From: Virgisporangium aurantiacum
GTDB taxonomy: Bacteria > Actinomycetota > Actinomycetes > Mycobacteriales > Micromonosporaceae
Length of the DNA: 64,000 bases
Direction of reading: 5' to 3'
Assembly: GCF_016863635.1 (NCBI RefSeq)
Contig: NZ_BOPG01000011.1
Span: 62,001 to 126,000, forward strand
Position 1 is the stretch's first letter; each line of letters opens with the position of its first letter. Of this stretch, positions 51,249-59,261 are shown piece by piece. The translations under genes and the position numbers were made by a program. Under the pieces are notes generated by a model, which was not told the origin of the DNA, searched no databases, and worked only from the letters and a program-made list of their open reading frames with translations.

Positions 51249-52289
51249 TCAGCGCGGAGCGGGACCGCTGGACTCGCGGGGCACGAAGCGGGGATCGGGC
51301 GTGCGGACCGGCTCGTCGAACTCCCGACCACCGATCGCCTCCAGCAGCAGCTCGGCGGCGAGCTGGCCGTCCTGGAACGGGTGCTGTGTCACCGTCGACA
51401 ACGCCGGATGCAGGTACTGCGACACCGTGACGTCGTCCCACCCGACCACCGAGATGTCGTCGGGGATCCGCAGGCCACGGGCGAAGGCGGCGCTCATCCC
51501 GGCCACCGCCATGAGGTCGTTCGAGTACACGATCGCGGTCGTGTCGCCCTCGGCGTCGAGCAGCCGCTCGGTGGCCGCGCGTCCGCCGGCGGCGGTGTAG
51601 TCGCTCTCGATCCAGCCGGCGTCGTCGATGCCGTGCTCCCGCAGGGATTCCTGATACAGCTCACGCCGCAGCCGGGCCGGCGCGCCCGTCTGCGGCCCGA
51701 CCACCTGGGCCACGCGGCGGTGACCGAGCGCCGCCAGGTGGCTGACGACGTCGGTGATCGCCTGGCTCTCGTCGTACACGAGCACGGGCATGGTGGTGGG
51801 CTCGGGCGGCCAGCCGAGGCTCGCGTACGCCAGACCGGCCTCCCGCACGAGGTCGAAGCGCGGATCGTCCTGACGAAGGTCGACGATGACCATGCCGTCG
51901 ACCCGGCCGTCACGGGCGAGCCGCTGGTAGGCGTGGCGTTCGGCCTCGGGACTGTCGACCACCTCGGTGACGAGGGAGTAGTTCGACGCCGACAGCACGC
52001 TCTGCAGGCCGGCCATCAGGCTGGTGTAGTACTGGTCGCTGGCCAGCGCTTCCGGTGAGACCTGGAAGACCAGACCGACCGCGTACGCCCGGGACACCGA
52101 CAACGAGCGGGCGCGCAGGCTCGGCGTCCAGCCCATGCTGCGGGCGGTCTCGACGATGTGGGCGCGGGTGGACTCCTTGACCCCCGGCACGTCGTTGAGG
52201 GCGTAGGACACGAGCGTCTTGCTGACGCCGGCCGCCCGCGCGACATCGCTGATCCGTACGGCCCGCCGCCGGCCCGACGCTTCGCTCAT
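51249..52289 (-). CDS. LacI-family regulator of the sugar locus
   Basis: A 346-residue LacI protein: HTH VRISDVARAAGVSKTLVSYA (about 11-30) with hinge to about 70, then a sugar-binding domain (GMVIVDLRQDDPRFDLVREAG, YSNDLMAVAGMSAAFARGLRIPDDISVVGWDDVTVSQYLHPAL, the latter typical of LacI effector domains). It follows the enolase gene by 42 bp on the same strand and precedes an operator and the importer operon. It is the best candidate to bind TGAACCGGTTCA because of its central place, and it would regulate its own operon. Confidence 0.92.
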   Translation of the reverse strand: MSEASGRRRAVRISDVARAAGVSKTLVSYALNDVPGVKESTRAHIVETARSMGWTPSLRARSLSVSRAYAVGLVFQVSPEALASDQYYTSLMAGLQSVLSASNYSLVTEVVDSPEAERHAYQRLARDGRVDGMVIVDLRQDDPRFDLVREAGLAYASLGWPPEPTTMPVLVYDESQAITDVVSHLAALGHRRVAQVVGPQTGAPARLRRELYQESLREHGIDDAGWIESDYTAAGGRAATERLLDAEGDTTAIVYSNDLMAVAGMSAAFARGLRIPDDISVVGWDDVTVSQYLHPALSTVTQHPFQDGQLAAELLLEAIGGREFDEPVRTPDPRFVPRESSGPAPR

Positions 52290-52331
52290 CAACCTTCGCT
52301 TCCTCCGCCGTTAGAGGGAGATGCTACGTGG

Positions 52332-53486
52332 TCACCACTCGGCGAAACCGCCGTCCGGGTGGCTCCACCGCGGGGTGCCCCGCGGCACCAGCAGGTCGTC
52401 GCGGTGCGCGGCACGCACGGCGTCCTCGTCGATCTCGATGCCCAGGCCCGGGCCGGTCGGCCGGTCGAGGTGCCCCGCGACCGGCACGAGCACCTCGGGC
52501 CCGGTCAACAGGCGCAGGTCCCGGGAGTCCGCCGACCGCAGGTCGATGACGTGCTCCTGGGCGTAGAAGTTGGGCACCGCCAGATCGACCTGCACGCACG
52601 CGGCCAGCGCGACGGGCCCGAGCGGGCAATGCGGCGCCACCTGCACGTCGAACGACTCGGCGAGGGTCGCGATCCGGAACACCTCGGTGATGCCGCCGGC
52701 GTGGGCGAGGTCCGGTTGGGCGATCGCGATGCCGGCCTGCAGCACCGGCAGGAACTCCTCCCGCGAGTACAGCCGCTCCCCCGTCGCGATCGGGATGCTC
52801 GTCGTGGCGGTCAGCTGTCCGATCAGCCGGGAGTGTTCGGGACGCAGCGGCTCCTCGAGGAACGCCGGGCCGGTGTGCGCGACCGCGTCGGCCAACCGGC
52901 GGGCGTGGTGCGGCGACACCCGCCCGTGCAGGTCGATGCCGAAGTCCGCCTCGTCGCCGACGGCCTCCCGCAACGCCTCCAGGTCGCGCACGAACCGGGC
53001 CGTTTGGCGCGGTGAGTCGAGGAACCCGACCGGGCCGGAGATGGCCGCCTTGACCAGCGTGTAGCCCGCCGCGACGAGCGCCCTGGCCCGGTCGGGTTCG
53101 CCGGTGTGCTCGGGCCGGGCCGAGAGCGCGTGGGTGTACAACCGGACCCGGTCGCGGCACGGCCCGCCGAGCAGTTCGTGGATCGGCGCGCCGTAGAACC
53201 GTCCGCGCAGGTCCCACAGCGCGATGTCGAGCCCCGCGACCGCGCTGCCGAGCACCGGACCACCGCGGTAGAAGCCGCCCCGGGCGAGCCGCTGCCAGTG
53301 CCGCGTGACCGGCAGCGGATCGGTGCCGATCAGGTGACCGGACATCTCCCGGATCGCCGCGGCGACCGTGCCCGGGCGGTGTTCCAGCGTGGCGTCGCCC
53401 CAACCGGCCAGGCCCACGTCGGTGCCGATGCGCACGAGCAGTTGCCGCTCGCCGAGCACGAACGTCTCGATTGTGGTGATCTTCAT
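52332..53486 (-). CDS. Enolase-superfamily sugar-acid dehydratase (D-galactonate-dehydratase-like)
   Basis: A 384-residue enolase-superfamily enzyme of the mandelate-racemase group. The D-galactonate dehydratase (DgoD) residue pattern is present: DLHGR (about 182-186), FLEEPLRPE (E about 208), ATGERLYSREEF (E about 234) and PHCPLGP (H about 284). It removes water from an aldonic acid to give a 2-keto-3-deoxy acid. Substrate can differ from galactonate in this family. It overlaps the SDR gene by ATGA, so the two act together. Confidence 0.85.
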   Translation of the reverse strand: MKITTIETFVLGERQLLVRIGTDVGLAGWGDATLEHRPGTVAAAIREMSGHLIGTDPLPVTRHWQRLARGGFYRGGPVLGSAVAGLDIALWDLRGRFYGAPIHELLGGPCRDRVRLYTHALSARPEHTGEPDRARALVAAGYTLVKAAISGPVGFLDSPRQTARFVRDLEALREAVGDEADFGIDLHGRVSPHHARRLADAVAHTGPAFLEEPLRPEHSRLIGQLTATTSIPIATGERLYSREEFLPVLQAGIAIAQPDLAHAGGITEVFRIATLAESFDVQVAPHCPLGPVALAACVQVDLAVPNFYAQEHVIDLRSADSRDLRLLTGPEVLVPVAGHLDRPTGPGLGIEIDEDAVRAAHRDDLLVPRGTPRWSHPDGGFAEW

Positions 53487-54322
53487 TCAGCTCCAGAGTG
53501 ACGGGCGACGAAGCCGAGCAGGTCGGTCGCCCGGCTCGTGTCGACCGGCGCGGTCCGTCCGGGAAAGGATCCGGTGACGGGGACGCCCGGCGCGAACCGC
53601 TCGATCAACTCCGCGGTCGGCACGGACACGAACGTCTCCGGGGATGCGACCTGCACCACGTGCGCGCCGTCGTAGTCGGCGGTGAGGGCGAGCCGGAACG
53701 CCTCGGCGCCGTCGCGCACGTCGAGCCAGGACCATCCCTCGCAGACACCGTTGTCGAGGTTGGCCTCGTACCAGCGGCGCATGCCCGGCCCGTTGTCCAG
53801 CGAGATCATCAGCGGCAGTCGCAGTGCGACGCCCGACGCGTCGAACCGGCGGCACACCGTCCGCAGCGTGTGCTCGTCCACCTGTTTCGACAGCGAGTAC
53901 GGGTCGGCCAGGTCGGGCTCGACCGACTCGTCGATCGGGTACCGGGGCGGCACGCGGCGATGCGGGTTGATGATCAGGCCGGTCGCGTTGACGCTGCTGG
54001 CGATCGCGAACCGGCGCACGCCGCACTCGGCCGCCGTCCAGAGCACGGTGAAGGTCGCGGTGACGTTGTTGGCGAAGACCGTCTGCGCCGGATCGTGCCA
54101 GGGGTTCGGAATGGCGGCGAGGTGTGCGACGGCGTCGACGTCCCGCACCGCGTCGGCGACCGCGTCCGGGTCACGGGCGTCTCCGCGGACGACCCGCACG
54201 CCGTCGTGCGGCGTCGCGTCGGGCAGGGTCAGCGTCGTCAGCTCGTGTCCGGCGGCGCGCAGGCGGGCGACGACGGCTGAGCCGACCATCCCTTCGGCCC
54301 CGGTCACCAGGATGCGCGTCAC
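53483..54322 (-). CDS. NAD-dependent epimerase/dehydrogenase-family (extended SDR) enzyme
   Basis: A 279-residue Rossmann-fold SDR: NAD motif TGAEGMVGSAVV (about 7-18; GxxGxxG) and the catalytic S with Y-x-x-x-K (DPYSLSKQVDE, about 142-152). The start at GTG 54322 overlaps the apiosidase-like gene stop (GTGA). In this operon it would oxidise a freed sugar (for example to a lactone), feeding the dehydratase. A uronate-dehydrogenase or apiose-dehydrogenase-like role is possible; the sequence alone does not tell which. Confidence 0.8.
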   Translation of the reverse strand: MTRILVTGAEGMVGSAVVARLRAAGHELTTLTLPDATPHDGVRVVRGDARDPDAVADAVRDVDAVAHLAAIPNPWHDPAQTVFANNVTATFTVLWTAAECGVRRFAIASSVNATGLIINPHRRVPPRYPIDESVEPDLADPYSLSKQVDEHTLRTVCRRFDASGVALRLPLMISLDNGPGMRRWYEANLDNGVCEGWSWLDVRDGAEAFRLALTADYDGAHVVQVASPETFVSVPTAELIERFAPGVPVTGSFPGRTAPVDTSRATDLLGFVARHSGAE

Positions 54323-55575
54323 GTCCGGCGCTCCGCGACGAACAGTTGGTCGCCCCGGCTCGTCAGCTGCCGGAACACGGTGCGACCGACGAGGTCGGGA
54401 ACCAGTGGCGCCCGCTCGGCCAGGTCCCACCCGGTGACCCGGTGATCGCTCAGATCGAGCCGCACCTCGGCCTCGACCGCGAACGGCAGATAGAGCGCGA
54501 CCAGCGCGCGGTCCGGGCTGACGGCGAGCCGCAGGCGCGGGTCGACGAGCAGGTCCTGCGCCGGCAGCAACCGGTGCAGGCGGTGGTCGACGAACAGCCG
54601 GGCCATCAGCGAGACGTCCAGCGCGCCCGGGAACGCCAACGCCTCCTGCCAGGGCCAGGGCTCCAGCGAGGTGGCCCGGGCCTGGAACTCTCCGGCCGGC
54701 GTGTGCCACATCCAGACCCCGTGCGCGCCGTACCCGATGCCCGCCGTGGCGCCGGCGAGCACACTCGTCCAGCTGGCCCGGCGCACCTCCTCGCGGCTCC
54801 ACCGGCCGTGCCCGTTGACGATGCCGTGCTGTTCGTAGGGCGGCTCGGAGTTGACCAGCGGCTTGCGCGGCGAACGGGCCAGGTAGCGGGCCGGCTGCCG
54901 CCAGGTGAGCTCCTGGTTCTCCGCGTTGTGCCCGGACTGGTGCAGGTGCAGGTCGAGCCGGTCGGCGATCTCGTCGGGCAGTGTGGCGTTGGGGGCGGTG
55001 TGCGTGGTGAACAGGCAGGTCGGCGCGCTCGCGCGCAGGGTGGCGAGGGCCTGCAGGTAGGCCTCGTTCGCGCTGTCGAGCGCGTAGTGGTCGTCGCCGC
55101 CGATCACGAAGATCGGTTCGAGGTCGCCGAACGTCTCGGCGACCTTCGCGACGTAGGCGCGCCGGGCGTCCGCCGGCATCACGGCCCACGGTGTCAGGCC
55201 GGCGCCCCAGGTGCCGGGCAGGTAGTTGTTCCAGAGCACGGTGATCATGAGACGCAGCCCGTACTCCTCGTGCGCGATCCGCGTGTACCGGCGCGCCGCG
55301 GCGAAGAAGGTGTCGTCGAGGCGGGTGAACCGGTGGGTGTGCGGCTCCCGCGCCGCGGGCCGCACGTCGCGGTCGTGCGGGATCGGCAGCACCGAGACGA
55401 GGACGGCGGTGAAACCCTGGCGCCGTCGCGTGCGGAGGTACGTCCGCCACTCGTCCTCGGACGGGTCGGCGAACGCGCTCCAGGCCGTGTCGATGATGAG
55501 CGGGACGAACTCCCCGTCCGCGATGAGGTGTGTTCCGGACGGGTCCACGCCCAACCGCGGGTTGAACCGGTTCAC
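54319..55575 (-). CDS. Apiosidase-like glycosidase (DUF4038 / GH140-type)
   Basis: A 418-residue TIM-barrel enzyme without signal peptide. Its start pattern FVPLIIDTAWSAF, then FTAVLVSVLP, VLWNNYLPGTWG, VIGGDDHYALD (acid/base region, about 157-167) and LVNSEPPYEQHG (nucleophile region, about 239-250) match the DUF4038/Pfam apiosidase-like catalytic domain, with a C-terminal beta domain. The GH140 member BT1012 removes apiose from rhamnogalacturonan II. The start is GTG at 55575; TAACCT (55582-55587) ends six bases before it, giving a leaderless mRNA whose first codons are the TGAACCGGTTCA operator. Confidence 0.75.
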   Translation of the reverse strand: MNRFNPRLGVDPSGTHLIADGEFVPLIIDTAWSAFADPSEDEWRTYLRTRRRQGFTAVLVSVLPIPHDRDVRPAAREPHTHRFTRLDDTFFAAARRYTRIAHEEYGLRLMITVLWNNYLPGTWGAGLTPWAVMPADARRAYVAKVAETFGDLEPIFVIGGDDHYALDSANEAYLQALATLRASAPTCLFTTHTAPNATLPDEIADRLDLHLHQSGHNAENQELTWRQPARYLARSPRKPLVNSEPPYEQHGIVNGHGRWSREEVRRASWTSVLAGATAGIGYGAHGVWMWHTPAGEFQARATSLEPWPWQEALAFPGALDVSLMARLFVDHRLHRLLPAQDLLVDPRLRLAVSPDRALVALYLPFAVEAEVRLDLSDHRVTGWDLAERAPLVPDLVGRTVFRQLTSRGDQLFVAERRT

Positions 55576-55591
55576 CCCCAGAGGTTAGCGT
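55563..55591. promoter_or_regulatory. Divergent promoters sharing a TGAACCGGTTCA operator
   Basis: Operator at 55563-55574. For GH3 (plus): TTGAAC (55562-55567) and TAGCGT (55586-55591), spacer 18, so the operator lies on the -35. For the apiosidase-like gene (minus): -10 TAACCT (55582-55587), start codon 55573-55575, so the operator overlaps the first codons. One bound repressor would silence both genes. Confidence 0.8.
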
Positions 55592-55621
55592 GACCGGGAT
55601 CCGGCCCGGAAGGGGTGACCG

Positions 55622-57898
55622 ATGGCCGAGGTGTTCCAGGATCCCACCCGTCCGGTCGGCGAGCGCGTCGACGACCTGCTCCCGCGCCTGACCCTGCGGG
55701 AGAAGGTCGGCCAGCTCAACCAGCGGTTGTTCGGGTGGACCGCCTGGCGGCGCACCGGCGGCCGGATCGCCACGACCGACGCGCTCGACGAGGAAGCCGA
55801 GCGGTGGGGCGGCCTCGGCGCCGTATACGGCCTGCTGCGGGCCGATGCCTGGTCCGGGCGGGACTGGACGAACGGTGCGGATCCGCACCTCTCCCGCGAG
55901 GTGGCGGCGACGGTGCAGGAGCGGGTCGTCACGGCGTCCCGGTTCGGCATTCCGGCGCTGTTCGTCGAGGAGGCACCGCACGGTCACCAGGCGCTCGGGT
56001 CCCAGTTGTTCCCCACCAGCCTCGGCGCCGCCGCCGCATGGCGTCCCGATCTGGTGGAGCGGGCCGCGGCCCACGTCGCGCGCGAGGTCCGCGCGCGGGG
56101 CGCCCACGTGGCGATGGTGTCGGCGCTGGACGTGCTGCGCGACCCGCGGTGGGGACGGTCGGAGGAGTGCTTCGGCGAGGACCCGCTGCTCGCCGCGCTG
56201 TGCACCCGCGCCCTCGTCCGCGGCATGCACACCGAACCGGGGATCGCGGTGGTACTCAAGCACCTCATCGGGCAGGGCGCCGCGATCGGCGGCCGGAACA
56301 GCTCCGGGGCGCCGATCGGTCCACGCGAACTGTCCGAGGTGCACCTGGCGGCGGCGCGGGCCGGAGTCGACGCCGGCGCGCTCGGCGTGATGGCCGCGTA
56401 CAACGACATCGACGGCGTCCCGTGCGTCGCGCACGAGCGTCTGCTCACCGGTGTCCTGCGCGACGAGTGGGGCTTCGAGGGCATCGTCATGGCCGACATG
56501 TTCGCCGTCGACCGGCTCATGCGCGTCACGGAGTCGCCGGCCGCCGCCGCCGCGCTGGCACTGCGGGCGGGCGTCGACCTGAGCCTGTGCGACGTCTCCT
56601 ACACCGCTCTGGAGCGGGCCGTCACCGACGGGCTGGTGGCGGAGTCCTATGTGGACCGTGCGTGCCGGCGGGTCCTGGCGCTCAAGGTCCGGCTCGGTCT
56701 GCTCGACGAACCGGCGCCGCTGCCGGCGTTTCCACCGCCCGATCCCGTATCCGAACTCGTGGCGTCGACGGCCGTCCTGCTGCGCAACCGCGGCGATCTG
56801 TTGCCGCTGACAGTGCGGCCGCGCCGGGTGGCGGTGATCGGTCCGAACGCCGACGACGTGCGGTGCCTGCTCGGCGACTACGTGCCGCCGCTGCCGCCCG
56901 GCGCCGGCACGACCGTCTTCGAGGCGGTCCGCGCGATCGTCGGCGACGCCGTGACGACACCCGGGTGCACGCACCTGGACGCCATCGACGGTGGCCGCGA
57001 GCGCGCCGCCGACCTCGCCGCGGACGCCGATCTGGTGGTGCTGGTGCTGGGCGGCACCGGCGTTCGCGACTACGACGACGACTTCGAGGCCAACGGCGCC
57101 GCCCGGTTGGGTGGTGCCAGGCCGGCGGCCACCACGGGTGAGGGCTTCGACGCCGCCGAGGTCGAACTGCCGCCCGCGCAACGGGAGCTGGCCGACGCGG
57201 TCGTCGCCGCCGGCACACCGGTGGTCGCGGTGATCGTGTCGGGGCGCCCGCACGGGATCGGCCACGTCGCCGACGTGTGCGACGCCGTGATCTACGCCTG
57301 GTACCCCGGGCCGGCCGGCGCGGAGGCGATCGCCGGCCTGCTGCTCGGTGACCGGGAACCGGTCGGCCGGTTGCCCGTGTCGCTGCCCCGGTCGAGCGCG
57401 GTGCTGCCGGTCGTGTACAACGAGCGGCTGGAGACGACCCTTCGCTACGTGGACGCGCACGCCGCCGCCGAGTTCCCGTTCGGGGCCGGGATCGGGTACA
57501 CCACCTGGTCGGTGGGGCCCGCACGCGCGTCACACGACACCGTGACGACGGCCGCTCTGCCCGGGCTGAGCCTGACCACCACGCTGGCCAACACCGGGCC
57601 GCGACGCGGCACGCAGATCGTGCAGCTGTACGCCCGGGCGCTGATACCCGGGCTGCTCCCCCGCCGCGCCGTCCACTGTGGATTCACCCGGGTGACCCTC
57701 GACGCCGGCGCGGCGGAGACCGTGCGCGTCGAGGTCGAGCCCGACGCCCTGCCGGCGCTCGGCCTCGACGCGCGTTCCGCCGGGACACTGGATTTCTGGC
57801 TGTCCGTCACCGGAGCGGGCGAGCCCGTCGACCCGGTGCGGGTCACGCTACTTGCGGTACACCCGGACGTGGTCGACGTCGTAGCTGTCGGTCGGTAG
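55622..57898 (+). CDS. GH3-family beta-glycosidase, cytoplasmic
   Basis: A 758-residue enzyme with the full GH3 architecture: N-terminal TIM barrel with VKHLIGQG-type region (KHLIGQGAAIGGR, about 213-225), nucleophile Asp in GIVMADMFAVDRL (about 288-300), C-terminal alpha/beta sandwich (RRVAVIGPNADD, about 400-411; YAWYPGPAGAEAIA) and a fibronectin-III-like end. No signal peptide, so it acts on imported oligosaccharides (beta-glucosidase, xylosidase or related). ATG at 55622 with GGAAGGGG six bases upstream. Its last 51 bp overlap the convergent GH16 gene. Confidence 0.92.
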   Translation: MAEVFQDPTRPVGERVDDLLPRLTLREKVGQLNQRLFGWTAWRRTGGRIATTDALDEEAERWGGLGAVYGLLRADAWSGRDWTNGADPHLSREVAATVQERVVTASRFGIPALFVEEAPHGHQALGSQLFPTSLGAAAAWRPDLVERAAAHVAREVRARGAHVAMVSALDVLRDPRWGRSEECFGEDPLLAALCTRALVRGMHTEPGIAVVLKHLIGQGAAIGGRNSSGAPIGPRELSEVHLAAARAGVDAGALGVMAAYNDIDGVPCVAHERLLTGVLRDEWGFEGIVMADMFAVDRLMRVTESPAAAAALALRAGVDLSLCDVSYTALERAVTDGLVAESYVDRACRRVLALKVRLGLLDEPAPLPAFPPPDPVSELVASTAVLLRNRGDLLPLTVRPRRVAVIGPNADDVRCLLGDYVPPLPPGAGTTVFEAVRAIVGDAVTTPGCTHLDAIDGGRERAADLAADADLVVLVLGGTGVRDYDDDFEANGAARLGGARPAATTGEGFDAAEVELPPAQRELADAVVAAGTPVVAVIVSGRPHGIGHVADVCDAVIYAWYPGPAGAEAIAGLLLGDREPVGRLPVSLPRSSAVLPVVYNERLETTLRYVDAHAAAEFPFGAGIGYTTWSVGPARASHDTVTTAALPGLSLTTTLANTGPRRGTQIVQLYARALIPGLLPRRAVHCGFTRVTLDAGAAETVRVEVEPDALPALGLDARSAGTLDFWLSVTGAGEPVDPVRVTLLAVHPDVVDVVAVGR

Positions 57899-59203
57899 CT
57901 TCGCCACGTCGACGCCGTTCGATCCGGCCCACGGGCCGCCGACGCCGAGGTTGAGCAGGATGGTCGCCGGGTTGGTGTTCGCGGGGCCGTCGGCGGCGAC
58001 CCACGTGTAGTTGGTGCACCGGAACTTGAGCCCGTCGAGGTACAGGCACAGGCGGTCGGGATGCCACTCGATCGCCATCTCGATCCACCTGTTCTTCAGC
58101 GATTCCGTTGCCACGAACGAGTTGCCGTCGAACTGCGGATGCGTGTAGGTGTTCGAGACCGGGCCCTGCGGCGCGTCGGCCCACGAGTAGGGCCAGGTCT
58201 GTACGGCCGTCCAGACCATGTTCGCGTTGTTGCCGACGCCGTTGTAGACCCCCTCGAGGATGTCGATCTCCGGCGGCCACGGCGGGCGCACATGCCCGTC
58301 GCCGTATCCGCCGTTGAGCCAGAACGCTGGCCAACTGCCGATCACGTCCGGCTGCCGGACCCGCGCCGTGATGTACAGCGGGTGCTCCGCGGTCGGCTGG
58401 AACTCCCGTTTGCTGCGGATCATCGCCGACTCGTACTTCAGGAACGGGTACCTGGGGTCGGCGAACGTCGGCGTGGCGTGCATCGACAGGAAGCCGTCCC
58501 GCACGGTGTGCATCGTCCGGCCGGCCGTGTTGACGTCGCGGTAGACCTGGTCCTCCTGGCCCTGGCGGGGATTGCCCTGCTCGTCGACGGCGATGCCGAG
58601 GCTGTCGAGGGTGCCCAGCGTGGTGCCGGTCGCCGGGTCGCGGCCGAGGCAGCCGGGGTGGATCTTCGCCTGCTCCTCGGGCGACTCGGTGCCACCGTCG
58701 TACTGATAGCGGGTGCACCACTTCGACCTGTCGAGCGTTCTTCCGCCGAACTCGTCGCCGTAGATGAGCCGGTAGCCGGGCAGGTGCCGGTCGCCGGTGG
58801 CGTTGTCGACGGTCAGCTTCACGGTTCGCGCCGCCCGTGGCCGCGACGAGCCGGCGCCGTAGCCGTAGGCGGTCAGGTGAACGGTGCCGTTCCTGAACCG
58901 CGTCGTGTCGATGTCGACGGTGGCGGCGGTGCCGTCGGCGGTGACGGCAGCGGTTCCGACGGGATCGAGGAACCGGTACACCGTCACCGCTCGCAGGTTG
59001 GTGCCGGTGAAGGTGACCGTTGTGGTGTCGTGGACCGTCGCGCCCTGTGCCGGGGCGGCGACATTGAGGGTGACCGGGGTCCTGTTCGCCGGGTCGGTGG
59101 CAGCGGCCGGTGTCGCCACGCCGAGGATCAGCACCGCGGCGAGGGCACCGACCGACAGCGTCTTCCGTCGAACGTGTACTTGAACCGGTTCAAGTGACAT
59201 CAT
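57848..59203 (-). CDS. Secreted GH16-family glycosidase
   Basis: A 451-residue secreted enzyme: signal peptide about residues 1-35 (RRKTLSVGALAAVLILGVA), a beta-sandwich module with VTFTGTNLRAVTVYRF (about 45-130), then a GH16 domain with RLIYGDEFGG (about 148-157) and the catalytic PEIDILEGVYN (about 310-320). The fold and EIDILE motif match laminarinase/glucanase-type GH16. GTGACA and TACATA (59211-59239) give a leaderless start at 59203, and the TGAACCGGTTCA operator lies 11 bases into the coding sequence. Confidence 0.9.
   Translation of the reverse strand: MMSLEPVQVHVRRKTLSVGALAAVLILGVATPAAATDPANRTPVTLNVAAPAQGATVHDTTTVTFTGTNLRAVTVYRFLDPVGTAAVTADGTAATVDIDTTRFRNGTVHLTAYGYGAGSSRPRAARTVKLTVDNATGDRHLPGYRLIYGDEFGGRTLDRSKWCTRYQYDGGTESPEEQAKIHPGCLGRDPATGTTLGTLDSLGIAVDEQGNPRQGQEDQVYRDVNTAGRTMHTVRDGFLSMHATPTFADPRYPFLKYESAMIRSKREFQPTAEHPLYITARVRQPDVIGSWPAFWLNGGYGDGHVRPPWPPEIDILEGVYNGVGNNANMVWTAVQTWPYSWADAPQGPVSNTYTHPQFDGNSFVATESLKNRWIEMAIEWHPDRLCLYLDGLKFRCTNYTWVAADGPANTNPATILLNLGVGGPWAGSNGVDVAKLPTDSYDVDHVRVYRK
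59181..59192 (-). promoter_or_regulatory. TGAACCGGTTCA operator inside the GH16 coding start
   Basis: A perfect palindrome with AAG extensions (CTTGAACCGGTTCAAG). It encodes part of the N-terminal peptide (LEPVQ) just downstream of the predicted +1. Repressor bound here would block initiation or early elongation. Confidence 0.85.
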
Positions 59204-59210
59204 GCCCATC

Positions 59211-59239
59211 TATGTAGCACGGTCGCCGGACGGTGTCAC
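59211..59239 (-). promoter_or_regulatory. Leaderless promoter of the GH16 gene
   Basis: Minus strand: GTGACA (59234-59239) and TACATA (59211-59216), spacer 17. The -10 ends seven bases before the ATG at 59203. Confidence 0.6.
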
Positions 59240-59261
59240 CAGGTGATTTGAGGGAGTGGCC

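Noticed and set aside
53483..57460. A 1325-codon open frame on the minus strand spanning several genes
   Set aside because: Only the last 280 codons are a real gene (SDR). The rest is antisense to GH3 and out of frame with the apiosidase-like gene, with Arg/Gly/Pro-rich composition typical of chance frames in GC-rich DNA.
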